Source: Thermoproteota archaeon
GTDB taxonomy: Archaea > Thermoproteota > Thermoprotei_A > Sulfolobales > NBVN01
Assembly: GCA_030550455.1 (NCBI GenBank)
Contig: JAUQPH010000003.1
Span: forward strand, 121,080-185,079
Reading direction: 5' to 3'
Length of the DNA: 64,000 nt
This document shows positions 1 through 9,468 of this stretch, piece after piece (position 1 is the stretch's first letter; every line of letters begins with the position of its first letter). Under the pieces are notes generated by a model, which was given only the letters and a program-made list of their open reading frames with translations, made no database searches and was not told the origin of the DNA. A program made the translations under genes and the position numbers.

Positions 1-695
1 AGCGCTAAGCTCTTCTTTGAAGTGAAAACTATGTCGGAAAGCTCCTTCATGTCCCTAAATATGTCTAACTTGATTCCCCCAAACTGGGAGAACATGAAGA
101 GATTAGTACCAAAGGCACCGTCAGTAATGCCCGGAACATATACTCCTGCCCCAGCTCTAAATGCTGCCCCTAAGATGGAGTTAGGGTCGTTTCTGAGGTC
201 TCTACCTACCTCTAGCAGGATTTCTCTCACTCCCCAGAACTGTTTAACTTCAGCTAACCTACTGACTAAGCCCTTTACGTACGACTCTATGATCACTCCA
301 TAGCTCTCCTTGGGTATTAGGACATTACCAAGCCTGTGTATACCTCTCTCAGATAGTTCAACATCGTCTAAGTCGAAATCACCCCTATAGTACACACCAC
401 CCAAACTCCTAGCAATGTCGTGATCTACAGCTCCACAGGTAGTTATAACTATATTAAACAACCCTAAGTCGATAAGTTGTGCTATTATACCCCTCAGACC
501 TGTCGCCACGAGATTGCCGGTGAACGCCAAAAATCTCGCATCTGATTCTTTAAGTCCCTCACCGAGCACTTCAGCAGCTACAGCGAGATATCCGGCTGTG
601 AAACCGTGGATGCTCTTATATGCTTCAAAGAGATCTTTAATGTTCGCTCCCTTCTTAATTCTTACATCTTTCACTGGAATAAGTTCCTTATCCAT
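1..695 (-). CDS. dhs: Deoxyhypusine synthase, N-terminal part (runs off the window edge)
   Basis: Minus-strand reading from ATG at 695: MDKELIPVKDVRIKKGANIKDLFEAYKSIHGFTAGYLAVAAEVL...FTGNLVATGLRGIIAQLIDLGLFNIVITTCGAVDHDIAR; typical DHS. Absent from the ORF track because it is truncated. Confidence 0.9.
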   Translation of the reverse strand, partial: MDKELIPVKDVRIKKGANIKDLFEAYKSIHGFTAGYLAVAAEVLGEGLKESDARFLAFTGNLVATGLRGIIAQLIDLGLFNIVITTCGAVDHDIARSLGGVYYRGDFDLDDVELSERGIHRLGNVLIPKESYGVIIESYVKGLVSRLAEVKQFWGVREILLEVGRDLRNDPNSILGAAFRAGAGVYVPGITDGAFGTNLFMFSQFGGIKLDIFRDMKELSDIVFTSKKSLA

Positions 696-802
696 GTCCT
701 GAAATCACCTTACCGGAAATGTCGTAGGCTTCTCTAGCGAGTTTGGATGCGGGCATATTCTCAAGAGTTTAACCGACTTCTTCTTTATGTAGAAACAGAT
801 GC

Positions 803-2095
803 TCATGGCTTCCACGCAACAGCTAGATCTCTTAAAGAGTCTACACTAAATGTTCTTTGAGTTCCTGATTTCAGCTGCTTTACAGTTACACTCCTACTCG
901 CCACCTCCGATTCACCAACAATTGCTACATAATCGTACCCAGCTTTTACCGCCTGACTTAGCAGGTCCGATAGCCTATGTTTTGATGAATATCTCACATC
1001 GGTCACGAAACCGTTCTCCCGCAACATACTTGATACTTCATCGATGTATACGACATTCGACACTAAGGATACGAGCATGACTCTAGGTCTAAGTCTTGCA
1101 AGGTTTTCTAGGGCTTTTTCAGACTCTAGTGCTAGTATGGTTCTCTCTACACCAAGAGAAAACCCCGTGGCGGGAACTCCAACACCTCCCAGTATCTTAG
1201 AAAGAGTATCATACCTACCTCCACCTCCAATACTGAGATTAAAGTTTGGTACACTGACCTCGAATATTGTCCCAGTATAGTACGCTAACCCCCTAACCAA
1301 CCTAAAGTCTACGTAAGCCTTAATACCAAGGCTTAAAAGAGCTTCAAAGAGCTCTAATAGCCTACTAACTCCCGAATCAACAACATCTTGAGGTAACTCG
1401 ATTTTACTTAACTCAGACTTTAATTCGTCGGGCGTTAAAGCCTTAGTTTCCAGCAGCTTCCTGAGGGTCGAAGCCCCCGAGTTAGTGTAGCCGCTAATTA
1501 ACGAAAGAGCACTATCTATTTCACCCTTGTCTATTAGGTGTAGAACCTCGTCCTGGTAGTCTTCAGGCACTCCCCACTTCATCAGTAGCCCTCTAATTAT
1601 CGATATATCGTTTACCCTGAATACGTAATTAGAGAGTCCTATAGCTCTATAGAAATCTCTTATCAGCTGAAATAGCTCTATGTCGGCGTATACTCGAGGC
1701 TCTCCTATATACTCAACGCCGACTTGGTAGAACTCCCTATATCTACCGAACTGAGGTTCGTCATATCTGAAAACTTGCCCATAATAATACAGCTTAATGG
1801 GCTTCGGCTTGGCAGTCATGTGCTTTAGGTATGCTCTAACTATGCTGGCAGTAAACTCAGGCCTCAAGCACACGGTCCTACCGGCCTTGTCTTGAAATAC
1901 GTACATAGTCTTGCTTATCCCCGGGCCGGACTTGGCTTCGTAGACCTCGAAGTGCTCTATGGTTGGAACTATAACGAACCTATAACCGTACAATTCAGCT
2001 AACTCCGAGAACTTCATTATGAGCTGCTGGTAGTACTCTGAGAAAGGTGGGAGTATGTCCCTAGTTCCTCTAGCCGGCTCAAGAGGAACTTTCAT
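803..2095 (-). CDS. hisS: Histidyl-tRNA synthetase
   Basis: ARGTRDILP N-terminus, class II aaRS motifs, VRGLAYYTGTIFEV histidine motif, GGGGRYD. Confidence 0.95.
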   Translation of the reverse strand: MKVPLEPARGTRDILPPFSEYYQQLIMKFSELAELYGYRFVIVPTIEHFEVYEAKSGPGISKTMYVFQDKAGRTVCLRPEFTASIVRAYLKHMTAKPKPIKLYYYGQVFRYDEPQFGRYREFYQVGVEYIGEPRVYADIELFQLIRDFYRAIGLSNYVFRVNDISIIRGLLMKWGVPEDYQDEVLHLIDKGEIDSALSLISGYTNSGASTLRKLLETKALTPDELKSELSKIELPQDVVDSGVSRLLELFEALLSLGIKAYVDFRLVRGLAYYTGTIFEVSVPNFNLSIGGGGRYDTLSKILGGVGVPATGFSLGVERTILALESEKALENLARLRPRVMLVSLVSNVVYIDEVSSMLRENGFVTDVRYSSKHRLSDLLSQAVKAGYDYVAIVGESEVASRSVTVKQLKSGTQRTFSVDSLRDLAVAWKP

Positions 2096-2651
2096 CTAGA
2101 TACACCCTGCTTAGATCTTGAGCCCGAGACAGGCTAGCAGAGTAGTAGGTTACATCACCGTGCGCATCTACTATGGCTATTACAGGGGTAAACTCACGCA
2201 TTATAGCTGACTTAACCCATTCAACAATTTTTGAGGCCTGTATCAAGGTGTTCTCCTCAAGCACTAAGACTAGAACCTTCTCGCTACCCTTAGTGTAAAA
2301 CAGCTCCCGAGGTGAAAAGCCGGACTTCGCCCTCCTACCCCTCTCCCTCAGGTCCAGTAGTACAGTAAACTTAGACCAAGCGTAGTCCATTTGTGGAAAA
2401 CGAGAGTATAGTGACGCAAGATCGGTTTTTCTGTTCTCGATAAGTACTTCGCAGAAGTCTTTATAAACTAGGTACGTTATTTCGGCGATATCAAGAAAGT
2501 ACTTGTTCTTTTCAGCAACCCATCCAAGACCTAATTCTCGCACTACTCCATCCTTATCCTCAACAAGAACCCTCCAGTCTTCAATCCCGACTACCTGGAC
2601 CGAAGGTTTTACTAAGGTGCGTACGTGCACCACCTCTAGGCGTACATACAC
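2079..2651 (-). CDS. tRNA-splicing endonuclease-like structural (non-catalytic) subunit
   Basis: C-terminal half resembles the EndA fold (F.VLLDLRERGRRAKSGF...AIVDAHGDVTYY) but lacks the expected catalytic His context; overlaps hisS start by 17 bp. Confidence 0.55.
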   Translation of the reverse strand: MYVRLEVVHVRTLVKPSVQVVGIEDWRVLVEDKDGVVRELGLGWVAEKNKYFLDIAEITYLVYKDFCEVLIENRKTDLASLYSRFPQMDYAWSKFTVLLDLRERGRRAKSGFSPRELFYTKGSEKVLVLVLEENTLIQASKIVEWVKSAIMREFTPVIAIVDAHGDVTYYSASLSRAQDLSRVYLDESSS

Positions 2652-2715
2652 TATAGTGAAATTAAACTAATTAGCACTTAAAAGTTTCGCACATTCTTAC
2701 CTAGAAATAGAGAAG

Positions 2716-2745
2716 CACGCTTCAGTGTAAAGCTTTATAAGCGTG
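2716..2745. promoter_or_regulatory. Inverted repeat bracketing the nhaC-like gene TATA box
   Basis: CACGCTT (2716-2722) / AAGCGTG (2739-2745) with TTTATAA between. Confidence 0.4.
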
Positions 2746-2774
2746 TATAATAAGATACGTTGAGGTAGAATTAC

Positions 2775-4547
2775 TTGAAGCCCGGTACTTCTCTAAAAAT
2801 AGTCGCTGTCGTCATAGTTTTAGCAATAGGGTTAATCCTAGCTGCTCCCCCAAACGCTGAGTACATGCCTGAAGATAAGAGGTTTGACTACTATACCTTT
2901 CCTTTACTACCTCCGCTGTTAGCGATCACTTTATGTATGCTTACAGGTCAAGTTCTGCCGTCACTTTTTCTCGGTGTGTGGATTGGTGCCCTAATGGTGT
3001 CAGCTTACAACCCTATAGCAGGTACCACCCAAGCCCTCGGCTGGCTTGTAGAAAACGCTACAGACTCGTGGAATGCGACCATACTTCTATTCGACTTCGT
3101 CATCGGCGCTCTCGTAGGCGTACTCTACGTTTCTGGCTCTCTCCATAGTCTAGCCGAGTCTCTATCCCGAAGGGTTAAAACTGCGCGAGGAGCTAGCTTA
3201 GCTACGACAGTTCTAGGAACTATAGTGTTCTTTGACGACTATACTAACACGATAATCGTAGGTAATACCATGAGACCTCTAACTGATAGACTTAGAGTCA
3301 GTAGAGAGCTTTTAAGTTATATTGTTGACTCTACGGCAGCTCCTGTAGCGGGTATAGCACTTGTTTCAACTTGGATAGGCTACGAAGTTGGACAGATCAA
3401 GGCTGCTCTAGCAACTCTTCAGGAGGAAGTAGCTGCTGGCAGACTAGCTGTAGCACCAGATGTAGGACCTTATGCCATGTGGTTGTCCGCTCTTCCCTAT
3501 CACTTCTACTCTATTCTCGCATTAGTCATGGTGTACTTAGTTATCGTATTCAGAAAGCACTTCGGACCCATGTTTACAGCTGAAGCAAGAGCCGTTAGTG
3601 AAGGAAAAGTGCTTAGAGATGGTGCAATGCCTCTTATGCCGACAGAGACCGTTCTGGGAGAACCTTCCAAAGAAAGAAGGGCTTCACCACTTCTGTTTGT
3701 AGCATCGATAGCCGTCTTAGTGTTGGTAACATTAATTGGGATGTGGTATACAGGAGCGCAAGTAATTATCGAGAGCTACGCAGAAGAGGGAATAATCTAC
3801 GAGCTACCCTGGTGGACTATACCGTTTTCTGAAGCTCTAATGGAGTCTGATGCTGCGACAGCACTCTTCTGGGGTAGCTTCGCTGCCTACCTAGTAGCTT
3901 TAGCCGGAGTCCTCGCATGGAGAGTTCTAAGCTTTAGCAAGGCCATGGAATACACAGTTAAGGGTATGTACACGATGCTATACGCTAACGCAATACTCCT
4001 ACTTGCGTGGAGCATTAAGACAGCCACCGATACTGTTGGTACTGCTGATTACGTAGTAAGTCATGCTGTATCTATAGGGATCCCGGCTCACGCAGCCCCG
4101 CTGCTAATATTTCTAGTCTCTATGTTCATATCGTACACTACTGGCACTAGTTGGGGCACGTTCGGGATCATGATGCCGATCGCTGTGCCCCTAGCCTGGA
4201 AGCTGGCAATAATCCAATTAGGAGACCCGGGACTCGCCTACTCTCTTACTGCTGCCGCAATAGGCGCCGTCTTCGGTGGGGGGATATATGGAGACCACGT
4301 CTCACCCATAAGTGATACCACGATAATGTCGTCTATGTTTAGCGGTTGTGACCACATAGACCACGTAAAGACACAGCTACCTTATGGAACCATGGCAGCT
4401 TTCTCGAGCTTGCTACTCTACTTATTGATACTTGCTGGAGTAACCAACCCCCTGATACTACTTCCACTTGGTATTGCCGTAGTCGTTTTAGTATACCAAG
4501 CCATAACAAGAAAGACTCGACCAATTCCGAACTTTAAGGCATACTAA
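2775..4547 (+). CDS. NhaC-family Na+/H+ antiporter
   Basis: ~12 hydrophobic segments; VFFDDYTNTIIVGNTMRPLTDRL, FGGGIYGDHVSPISDTTIMSSMFSGCDHIDHV. Confidence 0.85.
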   Translation: MKPGTSLKIVAVVIVLAIGLILAAPPNAEYMPEDKRFDYYTFPLLPPLLAITLCMLTGQVLPSLFLGVWIGALMVSAYNPIAGTTQALGWLVENATDSWNATILLFDFVIGALVGVLYVSGSLHSLAESLSRRVKTARGASLATTVLGTIVFFDDYTNTIIVGNTMRPLTDRLRVSRELLSYIVDSTAAPVAGIALVSTWIGYEVGQIKAALATLQEEVAAGRLAVAPDVGPYAMWLSALPYHFYSILALVMVYLVIVFRKHFGPMFTAEARAVSEGKVLRDGAMPLMPTETVLGEPSKERRASPLLFVASIAVLVLVTLIGMWYTGAQVIIESYAEEGIIYELPWWTIPFSEALMESDAATALFWGSFAAYLVALAGVLAWRVLSFSKAMEYTVKGMYTMLYANAILLLAWSIKTATDTVGTADYVVSHAVSIGIPAHAAPLLIFLVSMFISYTTGTSWGTFGIMMPIAVPLAWKLAIIQLGDPGLAYSLTAAAIGAVFGGGIYGDHVSPISDTTIMSSMFSGCDHIDHVKTQLPYGTMAAFSSLLLYLLILAGVTNPLILLPLGIAVVVLVYQAITRKTRPIPNFKAY

Positions 4548-4615
4548 CCTCATCGAGATTAACCGACCTCAAGCATAGCTGCTTTTTAGTACTGAAGCTT
4601 GTCTGGAGGTGTTCC

Positions 4616-5182
4616 TCATTCGGGAAGCTTCACCTGTTTTATGTAATCCACTATCTTAACGACCTTAAATCGGGGACCACATTCTCGGTCACTGGAGGCA
4701 CACATGAAAGCTACTATCGCCTCCTTTTCTCCTCCGAACAGCTTTATTTCTAGAGCTCTTCCTACAGCTCTCTCCACTATGATGGGTCTAAAGCATTCGA
4801 CTATGTAAGGAGCTAAAATCTCCGCAAATCCCCTAGGGACAGACCTTGGAACTATAACGAGTCTCTCGATACCTAAGGGGAACTGAGAACCCGGTATTTC
4901 CCTCAGTAAGCTAACACCACCCAACTTTAGAAGAAAGACCTTTTTGAGTTCCGACCCTGCGGGTTCTGCGAACATAATTGCTGAGGGGTTGCCTTTCTTC
5001 TCGAGAATAATCAAAACACCGTGAGCACCCAAGGAAGAAGCTTTACTAGCTAGTTCAGCGTGCGTAGCCTTGCCTCTAGTAACTCTTATCGAGTTAGGTA
5101 ACACCGTACTTAAGTCTTTGACAAAGCTCCTAGTCCTTCTAGAAGGCTCTCTAGAAGTTGTTATTAGTAACCTACTCTTCAA
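4616..5182 (-). CDS. Brix-domain ribosome biogenesis protein
   Basis: MKSRLLITTSREPSRRTRSFVKDLSTVLPNSIRVTRGK, archaeal Brix/IMP4-like. Confidence 0.8.
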   Translation of the reverse strand: MKSRLLITTSREPSRRTRSFVKDLSTVLPNSIRVTRGKATHAELASKASSLGAHGVLIILEKKGNPSAIMFAEPAGSELKKVFLLKLGGVSLLREIPGSQFPLGIERLVIVPRSVPRGFAEILAPYIVECFRPIIVERAVGRALEIKLFGGEKEAIVAFMCASSDRECGPRFKVVKIVDYIKQVKLPE

Positions 5183-5466
5183 GAGCTAGACCTTTCCCTC
5201 GAACTAAAACCTCCGACTTCGGACACAACGATCACTCTACCTATCTCTGTATAGGGTTGGTATGCTCCTCCAGCAAAGGTCCTTCCACACTTGGGGCATT
5301 TCCACAAGCCTACGGATAACCTCTTAAACAAAGTCTTAGTACCACACAGTGGACAGACGTACTCAGAGTATCTGCGCTCCATGACCTCCCGCCACTTCTT
5401 CCTAAGAGACGCTCCATATCTAGCGCCAAACCTGCCAGCTATGCCGACGACTTTTGTTCTACCCAT
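5179..5466 (-). CDS. rpl37ae: 50S ribosomal protein L37Ae
   Basis: TKVVGIAGRFGARYGASLRKKW plus CPLCG...CPKCGRTFAGGAY zinc ribbon. Confidence 0.95.
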   Translation of the reverse strand: MGRTKVVGIAGRFGARYGASLRKKWREVMERRYSEYVCPLCGTKTLFKRLSVGLWKCPKCGRTFAGGAYQPYTEIGRVIVVSEVGGFSSRERSSS

Positions 5467-5569
5467 AGTCCAGCACCTCGATAGATAAGACGACCTAACT
5501 TAAAAGCTTGAAATGCGTTTGAGAACAAATTTCTGAGGTATAAGTGTAAGCTTATATACTTCCTCTATA

Positions 5570-5591
5570 CGTATGTATAGGGTATCCAAAT
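5570..5591 (+). promoter_or_regulatory. 22-nt B12-regulon candidate motif (btuF promoter)
   Basis: CGTATGTATAGGGTATCCAAAT; perfect reverse complement present at 20046-20067; lies between TATA-like CTTATATA (5551) and the btuF ATG. Confidence 0.7.
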
Positions 5592-6750
5592 GGTGGCTAG
5601 AAACGTAGCTCTCACTCTAGTGGTAGCACTCATGATGCTTGCGGCAGGCTTTGGAGTAGGCACATACCTCGCTGGAGGAACTGCTACGACAGCTATCATA
5701 ACCGAAATAAAGACCACTACCGTAGTTTTCACGGAGCGCTTAACTGAGCTAACAACAGTGGTCATGCCTGAAGCAAGAATCTCCGTTGTGGACGCCTTAG
5801 GGAGGGAGATAACTTTTGACAAACCACCTACTAGGGTAGTCTCACTAGCTCCATCGATAACAGAGATGCTTTTTGCTCTAGGACTCCAAGACAGAGTCGT
5901 AGGTGTTACGAGTCACTGCAATTACCCACCTGAAGTCCAGCAGCTAGTGAGTAAGGGAGAGATAGCGATAATAGGTGGCTTCTGGACACCAGACCTAGAG
6001 AAAATAGTTTCCCTTAAACCAGACCTCGTCATAGGTTCTGCTGGTACTCTACCACATCTCAAGCTCAAGGAGTCTCTCGAGCAGGTGGGTATCAAGGTGT
6101 TCTATACTAGGGCTGCGAGCGATAAGTACGACGTATACAGCGATATAAGAGCGCTTGCCAAAATCTTTAGAGTTGAGAGAGTCGCTGAAGAACTCATCAA
6201 CAGAATTGAGGCCGATATAAAGTCCGTAGAAACGTCCATACCTAAAGATGAGAAACCTAAGGTCCTCGTCCTCCTTGGACCTCCTGCGTGGGGTCTATAC
6301 TCAGCTGGAGGGAACACTTTCATGGGATGGCTAATAAGAACTGCTGGAGGGGTAAATATAGCAGATAAATTCACGGGCTGGCCTGTGCTAGACTACGATT
6401 TCATACTGTTACATGACCCGGACGTAATCATCATTAGTGCCATGGGTTTAAACTATACAACTCTATCGAAAGAGATCGGTGAAACTCCTTTAGCGCTAAC
6501 GAAAGCGTTCAAGAATGGTAAAGTGTACTTGGTAGACCAGGAGGCCAACGATATTCTTGTTCGACCTGGACCGAGGTTAGGTCTGGCCGTCAGGATGCTG
6601 GCCTCTATTCTGTTTCCCGACATATTTGAACCACCTAAAACTCCTGTAGTCTATAGAGTCGGTGAAGGCACTGGTAGCTTCAGTAGTGCTGGTACTACTA
6701 TCCGCTTGAGCACTGTTGAAATACTCCCGCGCATAGTATTTACTACGTGA
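5590..6750 (+). CDS. btuF: Corrinoid (B12) ABC transporter substrate-binding protein
   Basis: Signal/TM N-terminus then RVVSLAPSITEMLFALGLQDRVVGVTSHCNYPPEV, BtuF-type periplasmic binding domain. Confidence 0.85.
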   Translation: MVARNVALTLVVALMMLAAGFGVGTYLAGGTATTAIITEIKTTTVVFTERLTELTTVVMPEARISVVDALGREITFDKPPTRVVSLAPSITEMLFALGLQDRVVGVTSHCNYPPEVQQLVSKGEIAIIGGFWTPDLEKIVSLKPDLVIGSAGTLPHLKLKESLEQVGIKVFYTRAASDKYDVYSDIRALAKIFRVERVAEELINRIEADIKSVETSIPKDEKPKVLVLLGPPAWGLYSAGGNTFMGWLIRTAGGVNIADKFTGWPVLDYDFILLHDPDVIIISAMGLNYTTLSKEIGETPLALTKAFKNGKVYLVDQEANDILVRPGPRLGLAVRMLASILFPDIFEPPKTPVVYRVGEGTGSFSSAGTTIRLSTVEILPRIVFTT

Positions 6751-6760
6751 GGACCTACTT

Positions 6761-7795
6761 ATGGCCTATCAAATCGCTAGAATCAGTAAAACGAAATTCC
6801 TTTTACTAGTGTTAGCTCTCTCATCTTTACTCTTACTTCTTGCTGTGGTCTCTTTATCTGTGGGCTCATCGATGATACCTCCTTTCCAAGCTCTCTACTG
6901 CCTAGCGAGGGCTGAATGTAGCGAGACCACTAGGTTAATCTTAGGCCTGAGGGTTGCGCGTACAACAGCATCAATCCTCGTGGGGTGCATGCTAGCTGTG
7001 GCTGGAGTTTTAATACAGGGTATAACTAGGAACCCTCTAGCGGACCCCTTCATCCTAGGGATCTCGTCAACTGCTTTAGCAATACTCTCAGTAGCCTTAC
7101 TCGTCGATGTCAACATCCTCGCTCAGCGCCAGCTGGCTATATCAATAGCACTAGGGGGCGCTCTCCTAGGGTTCTTTATGACTACGTCAATTGGAGTTCT
7201 ATCAGGTGGAACAGTCCTCTCTTTAGTGCTGTCCGGGATTGCTGTTTCAGCCTTATTCTCCGGAGTTTCACACGTACTTCTCTACATGCTACAGGACAGA
7301 TTGAGGCATCCATATGTAAACCTACTCATGGGCTCTACGAGCGGTACCCTCGGGCGGGACATTCCGTACTTAGCCGTACCAGCGGTGCTCTCGCTTCTTG
7401 CTCTATACGCTCTAGGGATACCTAAGGCACTAAATGCTTACCTCTTCGGTGAACACCACGCAAGCCAGTTGGGGTATAGGGTTAAGCTGACTACGATTAC
7501 TTCAGCGTTCATAGCTAGCTTGCTAACTGGAGCCTCAGTTGCCGTAGTAGGGATAGTAGGTTTTATCGGCCTAGCAGGCCCACACATATCAAGAATGCTT
7601 TACGGGACATCCGACCACAGAGTCACTGTAGTTCTATCGGCGCTATCAGGTTCCGCCTTAGCTGTTTCAGCTGATATCGTAGCAAGACTCATCACCCTGT
7701 TTTCTACTCGAGGTGAACTACCCTTGGGGGTTGTTACAAGTATCATTGGAGCCCCGTTCTTAGCGTACCTTGTTATCAGAGGTGGGAGAAGTTGA
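6761..7795 (+). CDS. btuC: FecCD/BtuC-type ABC permease
   Basis: LGLRVARTTASILVGCMLAVAGVLIQGITRNPLADPFILGISS. Confidence 0.9.
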   Translation: MAYQIARISKTKFLLLVLALSSLLLLLAVVSLSVGSSMIPPFQALYCLARAECSETTRLILGLRVARTTASILVGCMLAVAGVLIQGITRNPLADPFILGISSTALAILSVALLVDVNILAQRQLAISIALGGALLGFFMTTSIGVLSGGTVLSLVLSGIAVSALFSGVSHVLLYMLQDRLRHPYVNLLMGSTSGTLGRDIPYLAVPAVLSLLALYALGIPKALNAYLFGEHHASQLGYRVKLTTITSAFIASLLTGASVAVVGIVGFIGLAGPHISRMLYGTSDHRVTVVLSALSGSALAVSADIVARLITLFSTRGELPLGVVTSIIGAPFLAYLVIRGGRS

Positions 7796-8586
7796 GAATA
7801 GAGTTAAAAAACGTCTCGTTTAGCTATAACTCAGTTAAGGCCGTAGATAAAGTATCTCTTGAAATAGACAGCGGTAAAACACTCTGCTTAGTAGGACCAA
7901 ACGGCTCAGGAAAGACTACGCTACTAAAACTGGTGGCCTCGCTAATAAGGCCTAAAGAGGGAGTTATCTACTTAGACGGTAAAGACTTAAAGACGTTCGA
8001 CATTAACGAGATCGCTAAAATGCTCTCATACTCGGACCCTCACCTACCGAGAACTTTACCGGCACGCGTTATTGATTTCATTCTCACGTCTAGGTATCCA
8101 TTCCATAAAGCGTTTCAGTACTTCGAGAGTAAGGATGACCTAGAGTTAGTCGACTTTCTGTCGAGAGAACTGAAGATATCGCACCTGCTCGACAGAAGGC
8201 TAGATCAACTAAGCAGCGGAGAACTGCAGAGAGTTGTAATAGCTGCAGCACTCGCTAAGAAACCTAAAGTACTTCTGCTAGACGAACCATCTGCTTTTCT
8301 TGACATAAGGTACCGCTTCGAGGTTATGGACATAGTCAAGAAGTATGTAGCTAAATACGGTGCGACATCTATAGTAGCCCTCCACGATATCAACATAGCC
8401 TCGCTGTACTGCGACACTGTAGCCCTCCTTAACAAAGGAAAAATAGTAGCCTGCGGACCACCAAGCGATGTCTTTTCATCAAAGGTCGTAGAGGAGGTCT
8501 ACGGAGTTAAAGTTGAGATTATCCAAGTAGGAAGCTATTACGTAGCATTCCCTCTACCAAACTATAGAGACCGGCAACACACCTAA
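7792..8586 (+). CDS. btuD: ABC transporter ATPase (corrinoid)
   Basis: GPNGSGKTT Walker A, LSSGELQRV signature, LLLDEPSAFLD Walker B; overlaps btuC. Confidence 0.9.
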   Translation: MRIELKNVSFSYNSVKAVDKVSLEIDSGKTLCLVGPNGSGKTTLLKLVASLIRPKEGVIYLDGKDLKTFDINEIAKMLSYSDPHLPRTLPARVIDFILTSRYPFHKAFQYFESKDDLELVDFLSRELKISHLLDRRLDQLSSGELQRVVIAAALAKKPKVLLLDEPSAFLDIRYRFEVMDIVKKYVAKYGATSIVALHDINIASLYCDTVALLNKGKIVACGPPSDVFSSKVVEEVYGVKVEIIQVGSYYVAFPLPNYRDRQHT

Positions 8587-8706
8587 CACGAGCTATGTGA
8601 AACTACTATACGTTTCCGACACCTCTACGCACGCAGCAAGCAACTATGGCTTGCGGAGAGTATGCCTAGCTTTTAATAGGTTCAATACTCAGTATATGGG
8701 TCTCGT

Positions 8707-9459
8707 ATGGGTGTGTATATAAAGCTGAAGAAAAGTGACTTCGAGAATAAGGTACTACTCGTCGGACTCCCCGGCATGGGTAGAGTCGGTTATGTGACTG
8801 CTAACTACTTAGTAGAGAAGTTGGGTGGTACTCTCGTTGGAGAAGTTTATTCCATTTACTTTCCATCCCACCTAGAGGTAGACGACCGTGGACTTTGCAC
8901 TCTTTTCACTGGGAGAATATACGACATCAAGAAGGCGTTAGTGTTTACAGCTGATGCGCAACCACAGAGCCCGGAGGGACAAAACCTTCTGTCTAAGAAA
9001 GTCGTTGAGTCCCTAGTTAAGAGAGGAGTTAAATTAGTAGTAGCGGCCGCAGCCTACGTAGTACCCACGGTAGACCAAACGAGAAGAGTTTATGTAGTTG
9101 GAACCGACCAGAAGACCGTAGAGATGTTTACTTCCATTGGGGCTCTAAAACTGAGGGGCGGTACGATAAGCGGAATGAACGGAGTAATAATAGGTTGGAG
9201 TAAGTACTTTGGGATCCCCGGAGTAGTCCTCCTAGGCGAGACGTGGGCACCCCTAGTGGAAGTAGATGAAGTTGACTTTAGAGCAGCTAAGCACATAATA
9301 GAGTTACTAGCTAAGTTTCTAGGTATCAGCATCGGAGTCGAAGAGCTGGATAAGTATGCGGCACACGTAGAACAGAGGGTTGTCGCAGCGATGGCCAAGA
9401 TGATGGGTCGCAAAGAAGAGACTGAGAAAGTTGGTTATAGAGATCGTGAAGTCATGTAG
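8707..9459 (+). CDS. PAC2-family proteasome assembly chaperone-like protein
   Basis: VLLVGLPGMGRVGYVTANYLVEKLG, ISGMNGVIIGWSKYFGIPGVVLLGET. Confidence 0.85.
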   Translation: MGVYIKLKKSDFENKVLLVGLPGMGRVGYVTANYLVEKLGGTLVGEVYSIYFPSHLEVDDRGLCTLFTGRIYDIKKALVFTADAQPQSPEGQNLLSKKVVESLVKRGVKLVVAAAAYVVPTVDQTRRVYVVGTDQKTVEMFTSIGALKLRGGTISGMNGVIIGWSKYFGIPGVVLLGETWAPLVEVDEVDFRAAKHIIELLAKFLGISIGVEELDKYAAHVEQRVVAAMAKMMGRKEETEKVGYRDREVM

Positions 9460-9468
9460 GGAGCCTTC

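Noticed and set aside
22-702. Plus-strand ORFs 22..303 and 514..702
   Set aside because: They are antisense to the truncated deoxyhypusine synthase gene, whose minus-strand translation is clearly the real protein.
5521-5590. Cobalamin riboswitch upstream of btuF
   Set aside because: TATA-like box sits ~30 nt from the ATG, leaving essentially no 5' UTR to hold a riboswitch; the same 22-mer occurs in opposite orientation at cobT.
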